NCBI RefSeq assembly: GCF_026340305.1
Contig: NZ_JAPEPI010000002.1
Location: 2,294,001 to 2,358,000 of the forward strand
DNA from: Streptomyces sp. NBC_01381
GTDB lineage: Bacteria > Actinomycetota > Actinomycetes > Streptomycetales > Streptomycetaceae
Length of the DNA: 64,000 nt
Reading direction: 5' to 3'
The notes beneath the pieces are model-generated. The model did not search any database. It was not told the origin of the DNA and saw nothing but the letters and a program-made list of their open reading frames with translations. The translations under genes and the position numbers were made by a program. Numbering within the stretch: the first letter of the stretch is position 1; each line of letters begins with the position of its first letter. This document shows positions 8,875-16,630 of the stretch, one piece after another.

Positions 8875-9177
8875 ATGTCTCAGCCGATACAGCTCGTCAT
8901 CCACATCACCACTCTCCCGGGCCGCGGCCAGGAGCAGATCGACGCCTACGAGCGTCTCGCGCCGGTCGTGCGCGCCGAAGAGGGATGCCTGCAGTACGAC
9001 ATGCACCAGGTGAGCGGCGACCACGACCGGTTCGTGCTCATCGAACGGTGGGCGTCGGAGGGTGCGCTCGCCGCCCATGACGCCACCCCGCACATGATCG
9101 AGGCCGACGCGGCAAGCCCGGCGTTCCGCGCGGGTCCCGCGCAGGTCGTCAAGGTCGATGCCGAGAGCCTGGCCTGA
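8875..9177 (+). CDS. ABM-domain (YgiN-like) small monooxygenase-family protein
   Basis: A 100-residue alpha/beta-barrel protein of the antibiotic-biosynthesis-monooxygenase (ABM) superfamily. Characteristic features are the opening strand QLVIHITTLPG, the segment EEGCLQYDMHQ near residue 38 and the strand FVLIERWAS near residue 57. Members are cofactor-independent oxygenases, isomerases or simply dimeric fold proteins, and sequence alone does not decide. It lies 43 bases after homoserine dehydrogenase behind a purine-rich ribosome site (AAGGA). It is the last gene of the operon before the hairpin at 9191-9216. Confidence 0.88.
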   Translation: MSQPIQLVIHITTLPGRGQEQIDAYERLAPVVRAEEGCLQYDMHQVSGDHDRFVLIERWASEGALAAHDATPHMIEADAASPAFRAGPAQVVKVDAESLA

Positions 9178-9190
9178 CGCCGCGTCTGAC

Positions 9191-9216
9191 GCACCCGGCC
9201 CCCGAAGGCCGGGTGC
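9191..9216 (+). terminator. Strong GC hairpin ending the biosynthetic operon
   Basis: A perfect 10-bp stem (9191-9200 with 9207-9216) closes a 6-base loop, starting 14 bases after the ABM gene stop. There is no U-run, as is usual for Streptomyces terminators. It marks the likely 3' end of the NRPS-PKS transcript. Confidence 0.75.
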
Positions 9217-9237
9217 GGCCGTCAGGAATGTTGCTGT

Positions 9238-9256
9238 GACACTGATCATCAGTGTC
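9238..9256. promoter_or_regulatory. Perfect palindrome upstream of the stand-alone ketosynthase, candidate operator
   Basis: The sequence GACACTGAT-C-ATCAGTGTC has two 9-bp arms around one base. It lies 110 bases upstream of the ketosynthase start, in a stretch less GC-rich than its surroundings. Its size and symmetry fit a dimeric repressor site such as those of TetR or GntR proteins. No regulator gene lies next to it in this window. Confidence 0.5.
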
Positions 9257-9366
9257 CGCGTTCGCGCCATTTATGAGTTTTGGGGCCGGTTACGCTGGTG
9301 GGGCTTGCGGGGGTTTCTCCTTCGTAAAGCCTGCGCAATGCACCTTTTTGTGAGAGCGGCTCCCCC

Positions 9367-10695
9367 ATGTTCAACGGCGTACATCTGAATGACGGCAATA
9401 TTCGTGACGGGGATGCCGAGGAAGCTCGCTTTCGTCGCCCCCGCCGGGTGGTGGTCACCGGGCTCGGGGCGGTGACCCCGCTCGGCGCCGACGTGCCAGA
9501 GCTGTGGCAGGGGCTGCTGGACGGCAGGTGCGGCGTACGCGAGCTGGCGGGTGAGGAGTTCGCCGACCAGCCGGTCCGTATCGCCGCACCCGTCACGGTC
9601 GACCCGGCCACGCTCATCCCGCGCGCGCAGGCCCGGCGTATGAACCGCTCCGCGCTCCTGGCCGTGATCGCCGCGCGCGAAGCCTGGCAGGACGCCGGTC
9701 TCGGGCTCGCGGACGCCCAGGAGGGCCGGGTGGCCGCGGATCGGGCCGGAATCTCCATGGGCACCATCATCGGCGGCGCCCCCGTTCTCGTGGAGGCCGA
9801 CCGGCGGCTGCGGGACAAGGGGCCGCGGTACGTGCCGCCGCTGGCCGCGGCCATGACGGTCCCCTCGCAGGCGGCCTCGCAGATATCGATCGATCTGCAC
9901 CTGACCGGCGAGGCCCGCACGGTCACCAGCGCCTGCGCGTCCGGCACGGAAGCCATCGGCAACGCCATCGACCGCATCCGCCACGGCCACCTCGACATGG
10001 CGCTCGCCGGAGGCAGCGAGGCCGTGCTCACACCCACGGTCATGGGGGCGTTCGCCGCCATGCGCGCGTTGTCGACCCGCAACGACGAGCCGCACGGCGC
10101 CTCCCGCCCCTTCGACAAGGCACGGGACGGCTTCGTGCACGGCGAAGGCGCCGGCGTGCTCCTCCTGGAGGCCGAGGAGCACGCGCTCGCTCGCGGCGCA
10201 CGCATCTACTGCGAGGCCGCGGGCTGGGGCCTGTCCGCCGATGCCCACCACATGGCCGCCCCCGACCCGACCGGAGCGGGCATCGTGCGCGCCCTGCGCG
10301 CCGCCCTGCGCGATGCGGACGCCACGACACGGGACATCGCCCACGTCAACGCGCACGCCACGGCGACCGTCGAGGGAGACCTGGCCGAGGCCAGGGCCCT
10401 GCGCGAGGTCCTGGAGGGTCACGACGCCGCCGCCCGGCCGGTGCCGGTGACATCGTTGAAGGGCCACTTCGGACACCTGCAGGGTGCGGCCGGTGGCGTG
10501 GAAGCGGTGGCGTCCGTCCTCACGCTCCACCACGGGCTCATCCCGCCCACGCTCGGCTGCGAGAACCTCGACGACGCCATCGGCCTGGACGTCGTGACCA
10601 TCGCCCCCAGGCCCGTGCCCGAGGACGGGAACCTCGTCCTGAGCAACTCCTTCGGCTTCGGCGGCCACAACGCGGTACTCGCCTTCCGCCGCTGA
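9367..10695 (+). CDS. Stand-alone beta-ketoacyl-ACP synthase (KAS II/FabF family)
   Basis: A 442-residue condensing enzyme of the thiolase fold. The active-site Cys is in TSACASGTE near residue 199. The first catalytic histidine is in NAHATAT near residue 332, where most FabF proteins have HGTST. The second is in KGHFGHLQGAAG near residue 368. The C-terminal GFGGHN loop is present. About 25 extra residues precede the usual VVVTGLG start; no strong ribosome site precedes the chosen ATG, so the start is uncertain. There is no acyl carrier protein or chain-length-factor partner beside it. It could make a starter acyl chain for the cluster or belong to an unrelated lipid function. It lies beyond the operon hairpin and has its own upstream palindrome, so it is a separate transcription unit. 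Confidence 0.88.
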   Translation: MFNGVHLNDGNIRDGDAEEARFRRPRRVVVTGLGAVTPLGADVPELWQGLLDGRCGVRELAGEEFADQPVRIAAPVTVDPATLIPRAQARRMNRSALLAVIAAREAWQDAGLGLADAQEGRVAADRAGISMGTIIGGAPVLVEADRRLRDKGPRYVPPLAAAMTVPSQAASQISIDLHLTGEARTVTSACASGTEAIGNAIDRIRHGHLDMALAGGSEAVLTPTVMGAFAAMRALSTRNDEPHGASRPFDKARDGFVHGEGAGVLLLEAEEHALARGARIYCEAAGWGLSADAHHMAAPDPTGAGIVRALRAALRDADATTRDIAHVNAHATATVEGDLAEARALREVLEGHDAAARPVPVTSLKGHFGHLQGAAGGVEAVASVLTLHHGLIPPTLGCENLDDAIGLDVVTIAPRPVPEDGNLVLSNSFGFGGHNAVLAFRR

Positions 10696-11342
10696 GCCAG
10701 GGGGCCACCGGAAGTTCCCGGACGCCCAATGGCCACTTGGGCCCATGGAGATCCGCGCGCGGCGCTCGCCTGAAGTGCATGGAGCTCGCTTTGAGGGTGG
10801 ATGGGGTGGTCGGCGGTGGGCGCATCCCTGGAGGCCGTGAACGTCGTCCTGTCCAACTCGATCGCCCTGGCCGGCCTGTTGCGACGGTCGTGGCCTGGCG
10901 CTCCCTGGTCGCGACGCTGGGCCGTGCTCAGCCACGGACCGGGGCCGACAGTTCCGACAGCACCTCGGCCTCCGGCTCCTGACGTAGCGACTCACGCATG
11001 AGAGACATTCTCGTGCAACGCGCGCTCCGCTTCGAGGAGTTGAGGCGGGTCATCCTCACGAGCGGCGCAAGGGGTGCCGGGAGCCGGTGCCCTGCTCGAC
11101 ATGGAAAGCTGTACCACGCCGTCAACGCACAACTCCTGTCGCAGTGCAGGCCGTTGCCGCAACAGATGAACCGCAACACCGCAGGCCGAATGTGCATTGC
11201 CCGCAACCGTGCCCACCGTGCGCCCGCCCCGTCGCCCCCACCCCGCGAGCAGCCCAGGCCGACGCGATGCATGACGCGCGGGAGCGGGTCATCGACGGGT
11301 ACGGGAGCGCTGTGATTCCCGCACTGCAGGGCTGACTCGCCC
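10696..11342. other. 647-base gap between the ketosynthase and the histidine-phosphatase-like gene
   Basis: No intact gene is supported. Short frames on both strands lack ribosome sites and family resemblance. The left third contains the decayed fragment described at 10745-10982. On the minus strand near 10928-11080 two adjacent frames give a short Glu/Leu-rich stretch that could be another broken gene end. The rest looks like non-coding or decayed DNA. Confidence 0.55.
10745..10982 (+). pseudogene. Possible remnant of an EACC1-like (effector-associated) protein gene
   Basis: Two overlapping + frames carry pieces that read together as one protein. They are ASLEAVNVVLSNSIALAGLL (about 10823-10885) and, in the next frame, TVVAWRSLVATL (about 10892-10925). 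The hydrophobic segment followed by an AW-R-S basic turn resembles the core of the effector-associated constant component proteins of actinobacterial conflict systems. An ATGGAGATCCGC start (MEIR, as is usual in that family) lies at about 10745. Frameshifts and stops separate the parts. The match is from memory of the family pattern and is weak. Confidence 0.3.
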
Positions 11343-11942
11343 CTATTGCGGCCGCATCGGACTCGTTCCTTGTGGTGTCAGGGCGTGACCGCTGCGGACG
11401 TTCCATCGGCCGGTGCGGCCGCTGAGCTGGGTGGCGGTGAGCGGGCGGACGTCCAGTCGCCAGAATGCCTGGTCGGGTGCCGACAAGGCGTGGACGAGGG
11501 CCGCACGGATCACGTCGGGCTCGGCGACGGCGACGACGTGCCCGGCAAGGTCGCCCAAGGCATCGAGCCAGGATGCGACGCGGTGGCGTACCTCGCGCAG
11601 TGATTCGCCGCCGTGGGGTGCGGCAGTCGGGTCGTCCAGCCAGAGAGCGACGGCTTCCGCTTCGGCGCCTGCCACGGAGTCCAGCGTCTGGCCTCGCCAG
11701 CGGCCCATGTCGCAGGCGGCGAGGGCGGCGAGAGGTTCGGCGCGGGCAAGGCCGAGTGCCTGGGCGGTCCGGCGGCAGCGCGGGGACGGTGAGGTGTAGG
11801 TGGCAACGGCCGGGGGGAGTGAGCCGGCGGCCGCCTCGGTGCGTGCGATTCCCGCCGGGTCGAGAGGACTGTCGTCGTCGAAGCGGACCTCCTTCAAAGC
11901 TTCACTCGTGGCGGGAGATATCAGCGTGAGACGTACGGTCAT
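11343..11942 (-). CDS. Histidine-phosphatase-fold protein lacking the catalytic histidines, linked to cobalt transport
   Basis: A 199-residue protein with the overall pattern of the phosphoglycerate-mutase/histidine-phosphatase family: an opening beta strand, TSPSPRCRRTAQALG near residue 50, GGESLREVRHRVASWLD near 115 and a late VIRAALVHAL helix. The diagnostic RHG at the first strand is replaced by ISPATSE. The second catalytic His region reads VVAVAEPD instead of an H-containing turn. It is therefore probably not a phosphatase. The ribosome site GGAGG precedes the ATG by 5 bases. It is divergent from the cobalamin-riboswitch leader of cbtBA. A role with those genes is inferred from position only. 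Confidence 0.82.
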   Translation of the reverse strand: MTVRLTLISPATSEALKEVRFDDDSPLDPAGIARTEAAAGSLPPAVATYTSPSPRCRRTAQALGLARAEPLAALAACDMGRWRGQTLDSVAGAEAEAVALWLDDPTAAPHGGESLREVRHRVASWLDALGDLAGHVVAVAEPDVIRAALVHALSAPDQAFWRLDVRPLTATQLSGRTGRWNVRSGHALTPQGTSPMRPQ

Positions 11943-12084
11943 CGATTCCTCCGCAGGGCCTTCACCTGGCCGTTGACCCGCGGCAACCCTATCTGCGGGG
12001 GCGTGTCGGCGTGACGGGGGCGTATCGGCGTGATAAGCGACTCACGCCCTTGGCCGGAGGTACGGCACGCGGTACGGTCACGGC

Positions 12085-12215
12085 GAACATTTCAACAGAA
12101 CGTGACGACGGCGAGACGGAAGTCCGGTGCAAGTCCGGCACGGTCGCGCCACTGTGAGCCGAAGCGGAACCCTTCGAGGGTGACGCCGCGGTGAGTCAGA
12201 CCCGTGGACCGTCGT
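12085..12215 (+). promoter_or_regulatory. Cobalamin riboswitch upstream of cbtB
   Basis: The leader contains the hallmarks of the B12 aptamer in order: a GGAAGTCCGGTGCAAGTCCG block at about 12118, GCGCCACTGTGAGCC at about 12147 and GTGAGTCAGACCC at about 12191. The cbtB ribosome site AAGGAGG (12248-12254) lies about 50 bases further on, where the expression platform could mask it. Binding of cobalamin would be expected to lower cbtBA expression, tying cobalt uptake to B12 status. The boundaries are approximate. Confidence 0.88.
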
Positions 12216-12260
12216 CCTGCACCACCGTATGGGACGCGTGTTCCCCAAGGAGGTTTCATC

Positions 12261-12488
12261 ATGGCCGATGCTGTCGTCAATGCTGCCGTTTCCGCCACTT
12301 CCGCTCCTGCACCGGCTGCTCTGCCCGTACGGGCTGTCCTGCCCTGGGCGGTGTTCGTCGGACTCCTGGCGCTGATCGCGCTTTACTTCGTGGGCGCCGA
12401 GCAGGGTGCCACCTCCGTGTTCGCCGGCACCGACGTGCACGAGTGGGTCCACGACGGTCGTCATCTGCTCGGCTTCCCGTGCCACTGA
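12261..12488 (+). CDS. cbtB: CbtB, small subunit of the cobalt transporter
   Basis: A 75-residue protein with one membrane segment (about residues 22-43, AVLPWAVFVGLLALIALYFVG). The C-terminal HEWVHDGRHLLGFPCH is diagnostic for CbtB and places several His and one Cys where a metal can be bound. The ATG at 12261 follows AAGGAGG with 6-base spacing. The gene sits under the cobalamin riboswitch, and cbtA follows 14 bases later. CbtAB is a known B12-regulated candidate cobalt uptake system. Confidence 0.93.
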   Translation: MADAVVNAAVSATSAPAPAALPVRAVLPWAVFVGLLALIALYFVGAEQGATSVFAGTDVHEWVHDGRHLLGFPCH

Positions 12489-12502
12489 GAGGCGACAAGT
12501 AC

Positions 12503-13312
12503 GTGCACGCCTCAACTGTGAGAAATCTGCTGGTCCGTGGCATGCTCGCGGGCCTGATCGCCGGACTCTTCGCCTTCGGTGTGGCCTACTCGATCGGTGA
12601 GCCGCCCGTCGACGGCTCGATCGCCGTGGAGGAGGCCCAGGCCGCCCAGGAAGCGCCCCACGCGGGGCACGGTGGCGCCGCGCACGAGGAGGCCGCCGAG
12701 GAGGAAGAAGCGGTCAGCCGGTCGGTGCAGTCGACCGCCGGTCTGGCCACGGGTGTTCTGGTGTACGGGGTCGCTCTGGGCGGCATCGCGTCCCTGGCGT
12801 TCTCCTTCGCGCTGGGCCGCGTCGGCCGGTTCAGCCCACGGGCGACCGCCGCGCTCACGGCCGCCGCCGCCTTCACCACCGTCTACCTCGTGCCGTTCCT
12901 GAAATACCCGGCGACCCCACCCGCGGTGGGCAACCCGGACACCATCTCGAAGCGCACCACGCTGTTCTTCCTGATGATCCTGCTCAGCGTGCTGCTCGGC
13001 ATCGCCGCCGTCATCATCGGGCGGCGACTGGCACCGCGTCTGGGCAACTGGAACGCGACGCTTGCCGCCGGGGCGGGGTTCATCGCCGTGGTCGCTGTCG
13101 CGTTCGTGTTCCTGCCCGCGAACGACGACGCGGTCAAGGCCGGGTTCCCCGCAGCCCTGTTGTGGGAGTTCCGGGTCGCTTCACTGGCGATCCAGGCCGT
13201 GCTGTGGGCGGTCTTCGGCATCCTCTTCGGAGCCCTGGCACAGCGTCTCCTCGCCCCGCGGGCGGCCGACGCCAAGACCGAGGCCGAGCAGCCGACACCA
13301 GTCGTCGCCTGA
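12503..13312 (+). CDS. cbtA: CbtA, membrane subunit of the cobalt transporter
   Basis: A 269-residue integral membrane protein with six predicted helices: about residues 11-28, 78-100, 108-130, 147-170, 180-198 and 218-240. Between helices 1 and 2 an extracytoplasmic loop is rich in His and Glu (HAGHGGAAHEEAAEEEE), a likely metal-gathering site and typical of CbtA. GTG at 12503 is chosen because the GAGAGGCG site precedes it and the first helix then begins at once. Longer upstream frames run through cbtB and the riboswitch. It is co-transcribed with cbtB under cobalamin control. Confidence 0.92.
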   Translation: MHASTVRNLLVRGMLAGLIAGLFAFGVAYSIGEPPVDGSIAVEEAQAAQEAPHAGHGGAAHEEAAEEEEAVSRSVQSTAGLATGVLVYGVALGGIASLAFSFALGRVGRFSPRATAALTAAAAFTTVYLVPFLKYPATPPAVGNPDTISKRTTLFFLMILLSVLLGIAAVIIGRRLAPRLGNWNATLAAGAGFIAVVAVAFVFLPANDDAVKAGFPAALLWEFRVASLAIQAVLWAVFGILFGALAQRLLAPRAADAKTEAEQPTPVVA

Positions 13313-13343
13313 CCCCACGTGTAGCGCGACGTACCGGCCCCGG

Positions 13344-13372
13344 CCCCGCCAACCCCTTTGGGGCTGGCGGGG
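13344..13372 (+). terminator. Hairpin after cbtA
   Basis: An 8-bp outer stem (13344-13351 with 13365-13372) continues after one mismatch into four more GC pairs around a TTT loop. It begins 32 bases after the cbtA stop. Confidence 0.7.
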
Positions 13373-13545
13373 CTTGCTGAACCGCCGCGGGGCAGCAGGT
13401 CGGAAGGCCATTGACCCCTCCATGGACAGACAGGGCGACCCAGGTCGGCGCGACGGCGATCGCGCCGACGAGGCAGCGCACCAGCGCCCAGCCAGTCGTC
13501 TTCGCCCACCGCAGCGGCCTCGCCCCGGCGACGTAGGGCGAGGAG

Positions 13546-14919
13546 TCAGTGGTGGGCGTGCAATGCGTCCGCCAAGGGTCGGTGACTGTGCCGCCAGCCG
13601 GCGCCCACGGCAAGGGCGTCGACGATGTGCGGGTGGTCGGGAGCGAGGCCCGCATGCTCGTGCTCGACCACCGGATCGACGGCCGAAGCACCCATCGGGC
13701 CGACCGCCAGCTCCCCGGCCCGCGCGGGCCACAGCCGCAGCGCCCCCACCGCCGCGCCCAGCGCGATGGTGCCAAGGCCGGCCACGGCCCAGCCAAGGCC
13801 GGCCGCCCCGCCCAGCCATCCCGCCAGCGGGTACGTGAGCAGCCAGCACGAGTGCGACAGGGAGAACTGCGCCGCGAACGCCGCCGCCCGTTCCTCCTTC
13901 GGAGCCGAACGCCGGATCAGCCGCCCGGCAGGCGTGAGCACCATCGAGCACGCCGCACCGAACGCCGCCCATGTCACAAGGAGCGTGGGCCAGCGCCAAC
14001 TCCCGCCCTGCCCGGTCGTGATGACTCCGAGTCCCGCGAACATGGCCACGAGGAGCAGTGCCCCGCTCAGCATCACGGTCCGGTCCCGGACCCGGTCGAG
14101 CACGCGGGGCAGGACCAGTGCGACGGCCATCGAGCCGCCGCCGTACGCCCCCAGGGCGAGGGACACCGAGCCGACCGAGAGCCCGAACACGCCCTGCACG
14201 TACACCACGGAGTTCACGGTCACCATGGCGCTCGCGGCCGCGACCGCGAGGTTCAGAGCCAACAGGGAACGCAGCTGCGGCACCTGGAAGAAGAGTCGGC
14301 TGCCCGCCGTGGCCTTGGCGTGGATCGGCCCCGTACGCGGAGCGGCGGTCGGCTTCGGCAACGCGACGGACACGACCAGCGCGGCCGACGCCACGAAGCC
14401 CAGCATCGTGCCGGTGAACAGCCAGTTGTACGTCATCACGGTCAGCAGCAGGCCCGCGAGTGCCGGGCTGAACAGGCTCTCCAGGTCGTAGGCGAGCCGG
14501 GACAGCGAAAGCGCCCGCGTGTAGTCGCGCTCCTTCGGCAGTACGTCCGGGATGACGGCCTGGAAGGCCGGGGTGAACGCCGCCGACGCGGACTGGAGGA
14601 GGAAGACCAGGACGTAGACCTGCCAGACCTGGCCGACAAACGGCAGGCACAGGGCGACCCCTGCCCGGATCAGGTCGGCGCCCACCAGCAGCGTGCGGCG
14701 TGGCAGCCGGTCGGCGAATGCGCCGATCGCGGGGGCGGTGAGCACGTACGCCGCCATCTTGATCGCGAGCGCGGTGCCGAGCACCTCACCGGCGCTGTCG
14801 CCCGCGATGTCGTACGCGAGCAGGCTGAGCGCCACCGTCGCCAGACCGGTGCCGCTCAGGGCGACGACCTGCGCGGTGAAGAGGTGACGGTAGGTGCGGT
14901 TGCGCAGAACGGACAGCAT
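13546..14919 (-). CDS. MFS transporter with a histidine-rich C-terminal tail, probable metal (Ni/Co/Zn) exporter
   Basis: A 457-residue major-facilitator protein with about 12 membrane helices. The MFS loop 2-3 motif appears as GAFADRLPRRTLL near residue 63. The last 40 residues are cytosolic and carry nine histidines in clusters (EHEH, DHPH, RHSH, HAHH), a metal-binding composition not normal for drug exporters. The gene is divergent from an ArsR/SmtB sensor with a complete metal site, and a perfect palindrome lies between them. NmtR-type sensors elsewhere control metal efflux pumps. I therefore infer efflux of nickel, cobalt or zinc. A GGGGAG ribosome site precedes the ATG by 8 bases. Confidence 0.85.
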   Translation of the reverse strand: MLSVLRNRTYRHLFTAQVVALSGTGLATVALSLLAYDIAGDSAGEVLGTALAIKMAAYVLTAPAIGAFADRLPRRTLLVGADLIRAGVALCLPFVGQVWQVYVLVFLLQSASAAFTPAFQAVIPDVLPKERDYTRALSLSRLAYDLESLFSPALAGLLLTVMTYNWLFTGTMLGFVASAALVVSVALPKPTAAPRTGPIHAKATAGSRLFFQVPQLRSLLALNLAVAAASAMVTVNSVVYVQGVFGLSVGSVSLALGAYGGGSMAVALVLPRVLDRVRDRTVMLSGALLLVAMFAGLGVITTGQGGSWRWPTLLVTWAAFGAACSMVLTPAGRLIRRSAPKEERAAAFAAQFSLSHSCWLLTYPLAGWLGGAAGLGWAVAGLGTIALGAAVGALRLWPARAGELAVGPMGASAVDPVVEHEHAGLAPDHPHIVDALAVGAGWRHSHRPLADALHAHH

Positions 14920-14972
14920 GCGGAGGGCTCCCCGGTCGTAGGGGCGATCGGCTGTTCAGCCAGCCTAGCTTT

Positions 14973-14994
14973 CATGTGCGCATCTGCGCACATG
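14973..14994. promoter_or_regulatory. ArsR/SmtB-type operator between the sensor and the MFS gene
   Basis: A perfect inverted repeat, CATGTGCGCA-TC-TGCGCACATG, with 10-bp arms and a 2-base centre. It is central in the 117-base divergent intergenic region. Long palindromes of this form are usual for ArsR-family metal sensors, so it is the likely binding site for the product of 15037-15402 and would control both genes. Confidence 0.75.
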
Positions 14995-15036
14995 ACAATT
15001 AAGACTGTCCCGTCCACCCCGCTCTAGGCTGGGCGC

Positions 15037-15402
15037 ATGCCCAAACGCGAGCCTGTCCCAGCTGCGCCCCATGCGCACCTGCGCGAACCTGACACCGCCC
15101 GTCTCGCCGAGGCGACCCGGGTGTTCGCGCTGCTCTCGGATCCGACGCGGCTGCATGTGCTGTGGCTGCTCGCGCTCGGGGAGGGCGAGTCGGACGTCGG
15201 CTCGCTCGCCGAACGCTGCGCCGCGTCCCGCACCGCGGTCAGCCAGCACCTGGCCAAACTCCGCCTCGCCGGCCTTGTGGAGACGCGCCGCGATGGCCGC
15301 CACATCCACTACCGCCTGGCTGACGGCCACTTGAAGCGGCTGGTCATGGAGGCGCTCAGCCACGCCGATCACCGGGTGAGCGGGCAGGCACCGCACGACT
15401 GA
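15037..15402 (+). CDS. ArsR/SmtB-family metal-sensing repressor (alpha-5 site, NmtR/CzrA type)
   Basis: A 121-residue winged-helix protein. The core LLSDPTRLHVLWLL (about 32-45) and recognition helix SRTAVSQHLAKL (about 64-75) are typical. The C-terminal helix carries Asp96-x-His98, then His109 and His112. This is the exact D-x-H-x10-H-x2-H spacing of the alpha-5 sites of SmtB/CzrA/NmtR that bind Zn, Co or Ni. An extra N-terminal HAH (residues 12-14) might contribute to the six-coordinate Ni/Co site known in NmtR. It is divergent from the His-tailed MFS gene, which it probably represses until metal binds. Confidence 0.93.
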   Translation: MPKREPVPAAPHAHLREPDTARLAEATRVFALLSDPTRLHVLWLLALGEGESDVGSLAERCAASRTAVSQHLAKLRLAGLVETRRDGRHIHYRLADGHLKRLVMEALSHADHRVSGQAPHD

Positions 15403-15674
15403 GGATTCGGGCCTGGGCATGGGTGGGCCCCGGCCGGACAGCGGGGGCGTCCGGCCGGGGCCGCACCACTTACTTCCGCGTGCCCGCCCGGCGCCGTACG
15501 AGATGGACGCCGACGGTCTTACCGGCTTGGCATCCGGTGTCCCCGCGGCATCGCATGAATGCGCGTCCGTGTGCGGGCCTCAGGCGTGCGGCAGCGTCCC
15601 GCGCCCGGTCGTGCGCTGGATGACCACGCGGAGAACGGATCGCGGTGAGCGCCTCAATCCGCGCAGCACATGGC

Positions 15675-15860
15675 TCAGTTGGGGCCATCGGGCGTGACAG
15701 GCTGGGCCGGATGGCTCGTAGGCGGGTGCGGCGCCTCAGCGGCGGGACGTGGCTCGACTTGGGATGTCCGGGCCTGGGGCGACGGTCCGGCGAGGGAGGC
15801 ACTGCGGGCGGCTTCGGCACGCACCAAGGCGCACACGACCGCGAAGGGATCTGCGGGCAT
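15675..15860 (-). CDS. Small hypothetical protein
   Basis: A 61-residue frame. An amphipathic N-terminal helix (MPADPFAVVCALVRAEAARS) is followed by a Pro/Ala-rich tail. A GCAGGAG site precedes the ATG by 9 bases. The N-terminal pattern resembles small Streptomyces proteins of the DPYAVLRALLRAEA type, as far as I recall; their function is unknown. It stands alone in a region otherwise full of debris and could itself be a remnant. Confidence 0.4.
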   Translation of the reverse strand: MPADPFAVVCALVRAEAARSASLAGPSPQARTSQVEPRPAAEAPHPPTSHPAQPVTPDGPN

Positions 15861-15934
15861 GACTGGCTGCTCCTGCGAGAGAAGGATGACCGACGCGGCG
15901 CGTCCCCGGACGTCTGCCGGGGACGCGGGAGCGG

Positions 15935-16333
15935 TCAGCAGCGCAGGACGCGGCTGGAACCCGTCGCGGAACAGGGCGCGGGGCCCATGGCGGCCCGACG
16001 GATGAACTGGGCTGACGAAGCCGCACCGTGCCAGGCACCGACATGAATGGCGCTGGCACCTTGGGGTGCCACCGAGGGGTGTCGCATCTTGCTCGAGGAG
16101 CCTGATCCGGCACGCCAGGCATGGGCGCCGTCGTGCTGGCCGGATTCGTGTCGGTTCGACTCGAAGCTGTCGCCCGCAACGCCCGACGGACTGTCGGGAG
16201 CGGCGACTGATACCGGCATCGCAGGGCTCGCGGCGGCGGTCGCGCTCCCATGGAGGAGTGCGGCAAGGGCGATGAGTACGATGACGCCCGCAGTTCGCGA
16301 CAGGCGGCACAGGAGTACGCCGTACTGGGGCAT
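15935..16333 (-). CDS. Hypothetical exported or membrane-anchored protein
   Basis: A 132-residue frame. One hydrophobic segment (about residues 12-33, RTAGVIVLIALAALLHGSAT) could be a signal peptide or an anchor, followed by a Ser/His/Ala-rich region without recognised domains. GGGAGG precedes the ATG by 8 bases; a GTG nine bases upstream would leave no spacing. The N-terminus recalls DUF6153-type small Streptomyces proteins, but the expected C-terminal motif is absent, so it may be a decayed member. Confidence 0.4.
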   Translation of the reverse strand: MPQYGVLLCRLSRTAGVIVLIALAALLHGSATAAASPAMPVSVAAPDSPSGVAGDSFESNRHESGQHDGAHAWRAGSGSSSKMRHPSVAPQGASAIHVGAWHGAASSAQFIRRAAMGPAPCSATGSSRVLRC

Positions 16334-16630
16334 CAGGCGCACCTCCCGTTGTCGATCTCTGCGGTGCAGCCAACAGCAACGAGCGGTGACACGCCCCTGG
16401 AACTCCGTCAGAAGAGCGCTGTTTCACCCAAATGGCGAACCGGCCAGGGCGAACCGGCGAGCACGCGACTTCCTGCCGGCCGCTGATTACCGTTGGCCGG
16501 CCCGGCGTGCGCGGAAGGCGGCTGCCTTGACCCGGCTTTGGCAGGCCGTGGAGCAGAACTGGCTAAGGCGACCTTGACACCGCGGGCGCCCGCGCTGTCG
16601 CCTTGCGTAGTGGCTGGCTGCCCCTGTCGG

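Noticed and set aside
12191..12502. Upstream extension of CbtA into the riboswitch and cbtB
   Set aside because: The extra residues are not protein-like and overlap the riboswitch and the whole cbtB gene. GTG at 12503 fits the CbtA N-terminus.
13549..15027. Long + frame opposite the MFS transporter
   Set aside because: It shows no membrane pattern or domain, while the minus frame is a normal 12-helix transporter.
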